A DNA stretch of 64,000 nt from a bacterium (lineage in GTDB: Bacteria; Patescibacteria; JAEDAM01; Absconditabacterales; Absconditicoccaceae), in the NCBI GenBank assembly GCA_017453665.1, contig JAFTEM010000014.1:1-64000 (forward strand), in the 5' to 3' direction. A program made the position numbers and the translations under genes. Positions 54,887 through 64,000 of the stretch are shown here, piece after piece; position 1 is the stretch's first letter, and every line of letters begins with the position of its first letter. Under the pieces are notes generated by a model. The model was not told the origin of the DNA, searched no databases, and worked only from the letters and a program-made list of their open reading frames with translations.

Positions 54887-55570
54887 TTATCATTTTATAA
54901 ATTCTAAATTGTAATTTTCTCTTATCTTTTCTATAGACCAATTCCACCATTCCGATTCCAACAATTGATTTATCTTTTCTTTTGGAAATCTAAATTTTAT
55001 TATTTTTGCAGGATTTCATCAGACAATAGCATACGGAGGAACCGATTTTGTTACAACTGCTCATGCTCAAACTATCGCTCAATCACCTATTTCCACTCAC
55101 TTTAATATTATTACATTGGCTCATATCCAAACATCATTAGATATATATATATCAGATCAAACCTCTTCATCTCTTCAAAGAACAACACTTCAACTATAAG
55201 GTGGATAAGTCGTAAGTTTACTTGCATTATGATCGTTATAAGCCAAAAACAGAACTCAAGAAGCAATACTACAAAATTTTCATATTGTTACTCAATAATT
55301 ATAGCTTCACAAAATCAAGCAATTTCATGCGATATAACTATAATCCCCTATTTTAATTTTCCCAAAAAAATTATTCTTTCAGGATATCCTAACCCCCTTT
55401 CCAAGAACAATATAATTACTTATAATATTTGATATAGGAAAATGTTTAATTACTCAGAATGTTCTAGTTCACAATAAATTTTTATCTTTCCCTATTACAA
55501 CAAAAAACTTTATAATATTCCTAATAAAATCCGGAATAATATTCCACAACCAGAACAGCAAGTGTTTCAT
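54887..55570 (-). CDS. Left-handed beta-helix acyltransferase (CatB/XAT type), 227 aa
   Basis: Hexapeptide-repeat acetyltransferase: KIKIGDYSYIAGNCLILG, TIGKFCSIASGVLFLAYNDH with the catalytic His region, then DVWIGANVIILKGVEIGDGA and IVGAGAVVTKSVPPYAIVGG, ending PAKIIKFRF plus a helix. Such enzymes O-acetylate sugars in polysaccharide or LPS-like glycan operons, using acetyl-CoA. Second gene of the operon. Most loop glycines are TGA. Confidence 0.9.
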
Positions 55571-55590
55571 AATCAAACCATAAAATAAAA

Positions 55591-56382
55591 TTAGTATGTT
55601 ATCAATTTAAATAATTTAGTTATCACTTTACTTGGTAACAACAGTAAAACCCATAAACAAAAATGATAGATTCTATCAGCAAATTGCGGTTTTATCGTTG
55701 AATAAGCTTGCTTTTGACAATTCAATGTTGCTTTTATCGTTTGTTTTACATTAGATTTTTGTGCTCATCTTCTAATTCTATACTTAAGTACATCTACATC
55801 TATATTTTTTATTTTATATCAACTACCATAAAATTTTATCCACAAATCATAATCCTCTACATACTTAATTTTTGAATATCATCAAACACTTAGGAATATA
55901 TCCTTTCTCATCATTGTAGATGGATGAGAAACTGGTGATTTTTTTAAAATAACATTCTTAATATCATCTGAATATTTCCTATATCCTATAACATTTCATA
56001 ACTCATCAATAATAATATTATTTCAAGCCACTACAGCATATTCCTTATGATCTTTAAGAAAACGATATTCTAATTCCAATCTATTATACAAACTCACATC
56101 ATCACTATCTTGCGATACAATATAATTAGTAGTTGTTAATCATATAAGTCTATTTTTTGTATAAGCTATTCATTGATTTTTATCATTCCTATATAATTTA
56201 ATTCTGTTATCCTTCAAAGAATATTTTTTACAAATATCATAACTTCAATCGGAAGAAAAGTCATCTACTATAACAAATTCAAATTCTTTAAATGATTGAT
56301 TCAAAATACTTTCAATCGCCTCTCACACCCATTCCTTTGTATTGTATACAGGCATTATTACAGAAACTAGTATATTTTCCAT
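55591..56382 (-). CDS. Glycosyltransferase, GT2 family, 263 aa
   Basis: GT-A enzyme: MENILVSVIMPVYNTKEWVG, FVIVDDFSSDGSYDI, metal site IVSQDSDDVS, and MMRKDIFLSVGGYSKIKYVE with the catalytic ED. The C-terminus is basic-hydrophobic (YHFCLWVLLLLPSKVITKLF), suggesting membrane association. First gene of the glycan operon; the transcript starts about 290 nt upstream and passes an attenuator-like structure. Paralog of the GT2 at 53240. Confidence 0.9.
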
Positions 56383-56499
56383 TTAGAACAGAATAAACCA
56401 AAGAAACAAATACAGCATATAGCTAACCGAATAGTCGCCAAACCATTATACATCCCTTCTGTTTTAGAAGTTCTTTGATTAACTACATACTGTATTTCT

Positions 56500-56672
56500 T
56501 TCCTCGTTAAATAAAAAACACCCTAATGCGTGGGGTGCACATAACTAAACATTTGACCAACAAATTTCTTGCAGCAAATGAAAGGTTAAACCACTACATT
56601 AGAGTGTTTTTTATTCGTTTACTACAAAAAACTTGTTTAAAAGGCCAAATGTTTTTTGTTTAGTTATGTGCA
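56500..56672 (-). promoter_or_regulatory. Attenuator-like structured leader of the glycan operon
   Basis: On the minus-strand transcript, segment A (56671-56643) can pair with segment C (56558-56537) over 13 bp (GCACATAACTAAA) plus 9 bp (CATTTGGCC with GGTCAAATG), with a bulge. Segment B (56608-56597, AACACTCTAATG) can pair with D (56528-56517, CATTAGGGTGTT) over 12 bp, directly followed by TTTTATTTAA, a terminator. Inside B-D, CATTTG and CAAATG (part of C) pair locally. A-C and B-D interlock and are therefore alternatives. Promoter at 56679-56706 places the start of RNA at about 56672. Confidence 0.65.
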
Positions 56673-56678
56673 ATGCAA

Positions 56679-56706
56679 ACTATATCAATTAGAATCCAAA
56701 ATTCAA
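56679..56706 (-). promoter_or_regulatory. Promoter of the glycan operon leader
   Basis: Minus-strand TTGAAT, 16 bp, TATAGT, immediately before segment A of the structured leader. Confidence 0.6.
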
Positions 56707-56780
56707 TTTATTGTTGTATTACTTTCATATATTTTTATAAATTAGCCATCTTTTACTCTTTCTAAAATTCAAAAATCATT

Positions 56781-57836
56781 ATGATTATCTTACATATTTT
56801 CATCTTTGCATTTTTTATCTTCCTCTATTTTTTCAGAGATTTCTACTTGTGAGAATTAGCTATCAGCTTCCTTCCATACATTTGAGGGTTTCTCTTACTT
56901 TTAGTCATTTATCGAATTATTCAGCTCCGGAAATATCTCTATTGAGCAATAGAAAATCAGTCTCTTCTCATAAAGACTTCTCCTTTTTTTCTCATCCTTT
57001 TTTGAATACTTTTTTGATTATACGCTTACGAACTTAACCACTTTTACAACGAAGACCTCCTTTCTAAAGAACCTTTAAACAATCCAATCAAAATACTTTA
57101 TTCAAACATCTATAAAGAAAATTACAACTTCGACAAAATAAAAGAAACTATTCAATCCGAAGACCCAGATATTGTAATGTTCGTAGAATTTTCAGACGAA
57201 CACGAAGATTGATTAAAAGACTTTATCAACGAACACTACCCATATTATGATAAAACAAATCGATCAAGAATCTTTTGAGGAAGCGTAGTTATGAGCAAAT
57301 ACCCTATAACAAATTTCATAAATAAATACAAGCAAGAAAGCGCTTGGAAATATGGATATTTCATGATAGAAAAAGACGCTACTCCTTATTATTTCTACCT
57401 AATACACACAAGCTCCCCTGTTTCTAAACTTGATTATGAAAAAAGAAACCAACAACTCATAAGTGTAAAAAAAGACTTTTTCCAAACCCATGACAGCGAA
57501 AGATCCCTCAATGCAAAAATTATTATGCTTTGAGATTTCAACGTAAGTCCATGGTCTAGTAATTATAAAGCATTCGATTCATCTATCTCAGGAAGATTAA
57601 AAAACATCACAAGAATCCCTCCAATGTTTTTCTCCTGGAATTTAGCAGAAATGCTCAAAGTTCATAAAGATTTTGATTTCCTTCCACAACGATTCAAAAA
57701 AAATGTAGGATATTGTCCTATCCTACGAAGCCATATCGACCAAGCATTCATAAGTCCAAGTGTAAAAATAGCTAATTTCAAAAAGATACACATTGATTGA
57801 TCTGATCACGATGGAATAGTTTTCGATATCGAATAA
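56781..57836 (+). CDS. Membrane-anchored endonuclease/exonuclease/phosphatase-family protein, 351 aa
   Basis: Three N-terminal hydrophobic segments (FIFAFFIFLYFFRDFYLGEL; GFLLLLVIYRII; FFLILFGILFGLYAYEL), then an EEP domain: IKILYSNIYKENYNFDKIKE, PDIVMFVEFSDEHEDG (metal-binding Glu), IIMLGDFNVSPWSSNY and the final IDGSDHDGIVFDI with the catalytic Asp-His. The catalytic face would be outside. The family includes nucleases and lipid phosphodiesterases or phosphatases; the membrane-anchored YafD-like type fits best. Substrate unknown. It is divergent from the glycan operon. Confidence 0.85.
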
Positions 57837-57869
57837 AATATTTTTAAAATGACTATATAAAAATTTCAA

Positions 57870-57940
57870 TTTCAACTTAATAATTTCCAACTTGAACGAT
57901 ACAACTACCACGTTCATATTGATTACAAGGAAAGAGAAGA
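57870..57940 (-). pseudogene. Remnant of a duplicated copy of the next gene
   Basis: The 19 bases CTACCACGTTCATATTGAT (plus strand) at 57905-57923 recur exactly at 58013-58031, and similarity extends on both sides. The remnant would encode NQYERGSCIVQV, against DQYERGSYTVQE in the gene at 57961-58578. It looks like the decayed tail of a tandem paralog. Confidence 0.55.
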
Positions 57941-57960
57941 AATTTTAAGGACACTACATA

Positions 57961-58578
57961 TTAATTTTTAGAAAGCCCTTTTATAAATTCTGATATTTCT
58001 TGAACAGTATAGCTACCACGTTCATATTGATCACGGAAAAATATTCCAGCATCTATTTTTTCATTACCCCAAATAATAATATCTTCATATCCTATTTTTA
58101 CAACTAAGACCGGTTTTCATCCAATTTCTATAACAGCCTTTATAGAATCATCACTTGTATCCTTTAATGGATATACTCAACTTATCTTTCAACAAATTAT
58201 CTCAAAATCATGCGCAACAAAAATTTCATCTCATTTCTGTAAAATAAAGAAAGGTTTTCAAGCAACCCAAAGAGTATCTTTATTAAGTATAGAATATCCT
58301 AACCTTAAGAAAAACTCTCTAGTCATAAGAGCACGTTCTTCTGATCATTCTCAACTTTTTCATTCTTCAATTACCTCAGCTGTTTCTGAATTATCAGGCT
58401 TAGAAATGCTAGATTCCAATTCCTCATCCTCTGAATCTAAAATAGCTTCTCAAATAGTATTAATATCATCTGAGCTAATATCCTTTAAATTTCTCAATAT
58501 TTCTTCTTTACTTTTAGAAGAGGCTAATGATGTTGTTCATTTCTTAGGAATGATAATCCTATTTAAATTATTTTTCAT
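57961..58578 (-). CDS. IIIPKK-tagged hypothetical protein A, 205 aa
   Basis: N-terminal tag MKNNLNRIIIPKKGTTS followed by KEEILRNLKDIS, shared with the two other small proteins of this operon. Residues 45-90 are acidic and disordered. The C-terminal 110 residues form a beta-rich domain (AWKPFFILQKGDEIFVAHDF, KPVLVVKIGYEDIIIWGNEK) and end DQYERGSYTVQEISEFIKGL. No signal peptide, so the tag is probably a cytoplasmic docking element. Last gene of the VWA operon, 21 bp after gene B. Confidence 0.75.
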
Positions 58579-58599
58579 AAGAAGTTATTAATAGATAAA

Positions 58600-59616
58600 T
58601 TAAAAATCATAAGCATTTAATTTTATTTTACGTCAATTAACTAATTCATCTTCCCATGCAGTTACACTTTCGATTTCTGTAGTTTTTAAGTCTTTAGTAA
58701 CATCAAGTTTATTTCGAGGATTATATTTCTCAGCATCTACTTCAAATTTATATTTTATTCGAGAATATTGTTTCCCTCTAGCTGAATCAGCATCAATTTG
58801 TGTTTTTATTACAATATATCACACTCATTTCCTAAGATCTTGATATTTATCAGCAATTTCTGCTTTATCAAACGGAATTTCACAAACTCTTAAATTAGGA
58901 ATACTTCTAGCTCAATATCAAAAAACATTGGGATATCTAAGGTTCCTTGTTTCCTTGTTTAATAGTTTTTCTGTCTCTTGTTCTATATATTGTTCAAATA
59001 AATCTTGAGAGGATTCAGATAAATCTAGAGAACTTTCTTCTTGCTTATTCTGTTTTGGAATCCTTATTTCATATAATGTTGCTTCTCATTCATTTTTTCA
59101 TAACCAAATTCTTAATGTATCACCTTGTAAATCAAGGCGTCTGATTTTTGTATAAGCCTTAGACCAATCATCTTTATTCGGATCTTTAGCATCTCTATAA
59201 ACTAACTCTTTTGAAGTTTGAAAATCTCAAACCTTTATAAATATTTTTGTTCAGAATTCTAAATCACTAAAAGAGTCATGATAATCGCGATTATAGTCAT
59301 AAAGTAAGACTAATCACACCTTTTCTCAATTTTCTATAATTTTAGAATCTTCCATAAAAAATCTTGTAAGATTCTTCGGCTTTTTACCATTGATTTTTTG
59401 TTCAAAAGATGATAATTCCTGTCCATGTTTCTTACGCATTTCTTGTTCTGTTTCTGCCTCTCTTTTTTCTCTAGCAATTCTCATTTCCTCATCAATAGTA
59501 GTTAATTGCTCAGGAGTGATTTCTTTAAGATTTCTTAAAAGATCTTCCTTACTTATTTGACCAGAAGAGTTATTACTTTTTTTAGGAATTATAATATGCA
59601 TTTTATTTACGTTCAT
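58600..59616 (-). CDS. IIIPKK-tagged hypothetical protein B, 338 aa
   Basis: N-terminal tag MHIIIPKKSNNSSGQ then KEDLLRNLKEITPEQLTTID, a charged helical region (EEMRIAREKREAETEQEMRK), and a long mixed alpha/beta C-terminal domain (KVGLVLLYDYNRDYHDSF, TLRIWLGKNEGEATLYEIRI) ending RKIKLNAYDF. The domain between about 100 and 338 might be a nucleotide- or peptide-binding fold, but I see no catalytic motif. It begins 5 bp after the VWA gene, so translationally coupled. Confidence 0.75.
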
Positions 59617-59621
59617 TTTTA

Positions 59622-62585
59622 TTACTCATTAACAACTTTAAAAATCTGAGATTTATGTTTTCTAAAGAATTGCCTAAGTTCTCTCAATAAAACCGTCATA
59701 ATTTCTCAAGAATGGCGCAATCAGATAACTTTTGAATTTGGATACCAATATTTAAGATGTTCCTCATTAATACCAATACCCACCATTGTAGATAATCATT
59801 TAAATCACTTCATTAACTCAATTAAAGAATCTCATAAAATTCCTTGATTAGCCTCTCAATCCGTAATAAAGATAGGAAGAAATACTGTATCTGGATGGGT
59901 ATCTTTAACTTCTTTAATAACATCGATGTCTTTTTGAACAGAAAGAGAAATATTTGTCCATCAATCATTAGCTACAAGTTCCCTCATAAGCTTTCATTTC
60001 CTTTCTTCAAATTCATCATCAGTATCTTTGATAATATTTAACGATTCACCAAAAGTATTTACGTGAAACGGAATTCTCCATTTCTGACATAAAAGTCATA
60101 AGAAAATAACAAGTTTCATGGTATCAGCAATATTATCAGACATAGAACCAGAGACATCAACAGAAAGACAAATTCATAAATTAACTTCTAAAGATTCTTT
60201 TTCTTCAAAACGAGAATAAAGTTTTTCTCACCATTGTTTTAATCTAACCTTTCTTCAAGCTTCATTCATATCAGTTACTCTTCATGAATTATATCCTCAT
60301 TCTAGATGATATTCTTTTAACTTAGGAATCTCAGCCTCAAGTTTTTTAATAAATCTCTCTACATCTTTACTAAGTTCTTTTTCTAATTTCATATATCTTC
60401 TATACAAATATTCTTCATTTCTAGAAAATCAGCTCTTTCTAAGTTCTTTTTCATAATCTTTTTCTTTCTTATCAAGATAATCCTTCATTGCCTCAATTTT
60501 TTCTTTAAGGTGTTGTTTAATATCTTCAGATTCAATCTTTTCAGTTTGTTTTAATAAATTTTCATATTCTTCTTGAACAGTATCCATTTTCTGTAGATTT
60601 TTTTCATGAGTCATTTCCTCAAGTTTATCCAAATATTCATTAAATTTTTTTTCATTTTCTAAATCATTTTCTCTTTTTTCTACAGCCTTTTCTATATCCT
60701 CCCATTGTTTTTCCATTTCTTTCTCAATTTCTTTTTGTCCCTCAAGTTCTTTCTCTTCATCTTTTGAAAGTTGAGAATTACCATTATCTTGTGATTCACC
60801 TCCATCATTTGGATTCTCTCATTCTTCATTATTTTCTAATATTTTTTTCTGCATTTTTAAATCTTCTCAATGTTCTTTAAGATTCTGTTTATCAATAGTA
60901 TCTTTTATTTCCTCTAACATTTGTTTCTTTTCTTCATCAGACATTCTTTGGAGTCTATCTTCTATTTCTTTTTCAAGTTGAGAATCATTAATTCCTAATC
61001 AATCAGCATCAGATTTTATTTCTTGTTGATTTCATCATCCATGAGCAGATTGTGATTGTTGAGATGAAGATTCTGATCAAAAATTACTATTGGAAGAATT
61101 TGATTGTGATGAAGGCTCATTGATTCCTTCAGTATTCATTGAAGGATTAGTTTGTGGAGAGCTTTGAGAATTTCATCATTGCATTCATTCAGTACTATCG
61201 GATTCTCATTGAGAAGTTGCTCATTGAGAAGATAGATTATCTCACATATTTCAATTATTCTGCATTTGAGATTCTGAAGAATTTTTTCATTCCTCTTGAA
61301 GATTTCATCAATTACTTCATTGATTATTTGTTTCTGGATTTTCTTCTCCTCATTCTAATCATTCATTTCAACTTCATTGCATATTTGATCACGAATTCTT
61401 TCCTTCATCTCACGAAGATTCATTACCTTCTCATTGATTATTAGAGTTATTATCTCATCCAGAGTCTCATTGTCATTCATTTTCTTTCCCCTCATTTCAA
61501 GAAGACTCTTTTCCTTCTCATTGATTATTAGAATTGTTATCTCATTCATTATCATTAAGAGCTTCTTTTAATCCTTCTTGTGTTCATTCTTGGACTTGTT
61601 TAACATTCTCTTGTTGTTCTCAAGCACCTCATTCTCAGTTTTGGTTCAAAGCATCCTTTAATTCTTCTTGAGTATTTTCTTGAGTCTTTTGCACTTGTTG
61701 TTCTTGTTGAACTTTACGTTCTTGTTGGATTTGCTGTTTTATTCTTTCTTTTTGAAGTCTATCCATATCTTTTTCTCCTAACTTTTCTATGATAGGCCAT
61801 AATGTTTCATTTTTTCTTTTTAGTCTTTCTTTTGAATCTATATTTACATCAACAATTTCATCTAAATGTTCAATGAATTTATCAAATTCTTCTTGAACAT
61901 CATCATCAACAATATATTTAGCATCAAATGTCAAAGGAAATTCTTTATTAAGCCAATAGTGTAATGCCTTTTTAGCGAATTGATCTAATTTTAATAATTT
62001 TCATCTAGCATCCAATGTTCCTGTTGTAGTAAACATATCTTTATAAAGATTCTGTACTCATAATTTTTTTGCTCTTCATTTTGCTATTTGTTTTTTACCC
62101 ATATAGATATCTTCAAATGCATTGAAAAACATCCCTACTGTTGTAACGGGTAAGTTGTGTAAAACTGCTTCACGAGAATTGATAAGCATATCTCAATAAT
62201 CACTACTTTCTGCATGTTCAAGTTCATGATCAACTATTGGTCATAGGACATCTTTATCTTTTGATATTAACCATGGTAACCAATAATAGAGATATTTAGG
62301 TTCAAAATATTCTTCAGGGATATCTGAGAATTTAATTTTCCCTTCCATATACTTGTTGAATAAAGCATTACCTTCTTCTCATAATCAACAAGCAAATGTT
62401 CCTTCTTCTCATCACTGAATTTTGTATGGTTTCATAGTTAATCATGAGTTCTTAGAATATTTAATTAATGAGGAAAAATATTCAAATTTTTCAGCAACAA
62501 TTCTTTGAATTTCTTTCTTTGATAAGTGCTTAAATCAATTTAAACTCTTATCATCTAAGTTTATGTCATTTACTCAATTCTTCAT
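59622..62585 (-). CDS. Large VWA-domain protein with Gly/Asn/Ser-rich middle, 987 aa
   Basis: The N-terminal 330 residues are a helical domain with a metallopeptidase-like DHELEHAESSDYGDM and WYLN-type helices. Residues about 310-510 are low-complexity (GEGKESSGNEGKENEG, NNSNNQGEG repeats), followed by coiled coil (about 540-740). The C-terminal VWA domain starts LGICLSVDVSGSMSDN near residue 800 with a perfect MIDAS DxSxS, and ends with VGIGINEEHL and FFRKHKSQIFKVVNE. CoxE/BatA-like VWA proteins usually work with a MoxR AAA ATPase, which is not visible here (perhaps beyond the right edge). No signal peptide. Confidence 0.85.
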
Positions 62586-62614
62586 TATATCCTTAATCTA
62601 AGACTAAATAATTC

Positions 62615-63940
62615 TTATTTCATAAGAAGACGCATTTTTGTGAATATACTTAGGTCTTTATATGATTTTTTTTGTTTTTTTACTTGCTCTCAGAATCACA
62701 AATCAATCAATTCAGAAGCAACTTCATCATCTAATCCAGTAAATTCATTTGTATTAATTGCAATATAACTAGCGAAATAATTTAACATACTTGTGTCGCC
62801 TTTTGTTTTTCGATAATTTAATAAAATCATAGCTACTTCCTTATCTTTTCATTTGAATTTATATAGAATATCATGAGAAAAACTATAATATCAAGCATTG
62901 GTAAGGTTTAAAAAGATTTGTTTATGGTCTCTTTCAAAGAAATATTCAATATTATTAATTAAATACACAAATTCTTTTTTTTCTATAATTTTATTAGCAA
63001 AATCCAGATTCAATCTAGGAACATTATGTAATGATGGATGTTCTTTTTTGTCTAAAAGATATAATGCAACATCTTGTCTTGCTTCAGAAGTATATTTTTT
63101 TAAATCAGTTGTAAAACTTCAACGTTCTCATAAGGCAACAGCTATTTCTTTATCCATTCATTCAAAATCATGAAGCTTGCTTAGGAGATAAGCATCTCAT
63201 CACGCATTAATAATATTGAGAGCTATTTCTTTATGCAATTTTGAAGGAAAACGCTCAATATTTTCACACAGCATTCTAAATTTATTTTTATTCTTTAATC
63301 ATAGAATTTGATTGGCAAAATTTACATCTCCGTCAATCCCTTCTAAATAAAAATATTCTCATTTTTCGATATAAAATAATGCTATATCTTTTCTATCTTC
63401 TTCTTTAAAATGCTTTAATGGAATATATGAACCTGTTTTATCGTATAATGATATTGCAACTTCTTTTGACAGATAATCAAAATCCTTGATATAATCAATA
63501 ATAACTTGAGCGTATCAACACTTAATTAATTTTAATGCTATTTCATCATCTAAATTTAAGCCATAATTCTTAAAATTGTACAAGAAATCAGCTCGAATAT
63601 GCTCTCTTCATTGTTCTTTTGCTTTATCAACCATTTTAAGAGCTATCTGTTTATAACGAGATTTATCAAATGATTGTAGATTACCTGATATAATCCTTAA
63701 ATATCAATTATTAATAAGTAAATCTATATCATTCATTGATAATCTTGTGCCTCTACCATGTCTTATTTGTTTGATGATTTTTTGACATTCAATATCAGTT
63801 CCAACATTTTCAATTTCAAAATCTGAAATAGAATTCAAATTATCCAGAATTTCTTCCTTCTTTTTTTCTACAGAAGGAGTTATTCATTTTTTAGGAATAA
63901 TTATTTTAGCGGAAGTATTTATTGACTCATTTTTTTTCAT
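62615..63940 (-). CDS. IIIPKK-tagged repeat protein C, 441 aa
   Basis: N-terminal tag KIIIPKKGITPSVEKKKEEI then LDNLNSISDFEIEN, followed by about ten helical repeats of 30-40 residues with the theme DKEVAxxLxxxGxxxLxxL, for example DEIALKLIKCGYAQVIIDYI and KEIALNIINAGGDAYLLSKL. They resemble DUF4116/HEAT-type solenoids, a protein-interaction scaffold. Ends IFTKMRLLMK. First complete gene of the operon, 29 bp before the VWA gene. Confidence 0.78.
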
Positions 63941-63961
63941 GATCTATTTTTAATTAATAAA

Positions 63962-64000
63962 CTATGATAAATGCTCTTGTACATTACTATTCGTTAAAGC
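63962..64000 (-). CDS. C-terminal end of an upstream gene (cut by window edge)
   Basis: Twelve codons open to the edge, reading ALTNSNVQEHLS then TAG, 21 bp before protein C. By operon logic it could be a MoxR-type ATPase or a further tagged protein, but the fragment is too short to say. Confidence 0.3.
   Translation of the reverse strand, partial: ALTNSNVQEHLS

Noticed and set aside
56517..56608. Possible tRNA in the glycan-operon leader (tRNA-like acceptor and GTAGTGGTTTAACC stretch)
   Set aside because: No proper anticodon stem, no TTCRA T-loop; the pairing is better explained as an attenuator stem.
1..64000. CRISPR arrays, insertion sequences, rRNA genes
   Set aside because: I looked for regular 25-40 base direct repeats, transposase motifs and conserved rRNA segments and saw none.

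Overview
The window reads as chromosomal DNA of a Patescibacteria/CPR bacterium from the Absconditabacteria (SR1) / Gracilibacteria group. The decisive sign is that almost every real gene is open only if TGA is read as glycine (genetic code 25). In-frame TGA falls at invariant glycines such as the UvrB P-loop, GroEL, PNPase, MetK, MurA and alanine racemase, and all but one of the genes end in TAA or TAG. DNA is AT-rich, genes are compact, and the gene set (small envelope, AMP phosphorylase, many short lipoproteins and cysteine-rich surface proteins) fits an epibiotic or host-attached life. I cannot tell SR1 from Gracilibacteria from this piece alone. All coordinates below are for code-25 reading frames.

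Layout. 1-2.4 kb: the start of a large surface protein that runs off the left edge, and a lipoprotein. 2.6-4.8 kb: a hypothetical gene and a UvrB lacking its second helicase domain. 4.9-17.3 kb (minus strand): small membrane protein, a circularly permuted GT-B glycosyltransferase, lspA, argS, pnp, murA, miaA, a CorC-like protein, a conserved hypothetical and a LysM-like lipoprotein. 17.5-22.8 kb (plus): HdeD-like protein, groES, a secreted SLH-like protein, groEL, a membrane protein overlapping a class-3-lipase-like gene, tRNA-Arg. 23-24.3 kb (minus): nusB, rpmF, rpmA. 24.6-26.8 kb (plus): acidic lipoprotein, RsuA-type pseudouridine synthase, alr. 26.8-29.1 kb (minus): AAA/DUF4143 ATPase with operator-like repeats and two small foreign-looking genes. 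29.3-32.2 kb: sortase and AMP phosphorylase. 32.3-41.5 kb (minus): rubrerythrin, tail-collar-like protein, a 1438-residue surface protein with InlB-type and GCC2/GCC3-type repeats, dnaX, a membrane-anchored unknown. 41.9-51.3 kb: LEA-like repeat protein, ABC-F ATPase, tRNA-Leu, lipoprotein, metK behind a SAM-I riboswitch, and a large VirD4/TraG-like ATPase. 51.4-56.4 kb (minus): a frameshifted remnant and a five-gene glycan operon behind an attenuator-like leader. 56.8-57.8 kb: EEP-family membrane protein. 58-64 kb (minus): a VWA-protein operon whose other three proteins share an N-terminal IIIPKK tag.

How the parts fit: lspA provides the signal peptidase for at least four lipoproteins in the window. 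murA, alr, the LysM-like protein and the sortase serve the wall. The glycan operon and the permuted GT probably decorate the surface where the large cysteine-rich proteins sit. Genes are driven by sigma-70-like promoters (TTGACA/TTGCAT, 16- or 17-bp spacer, TATAAT/TATACT), and intrinsic terminators close most units. The most novel-looking items are the permuted glycosyltransferase, the attenuator leader of the glycan operon, the IIIPKK-tagged operon, the helicase-domain-less UvrB and the gene that seems to stop at UGA.
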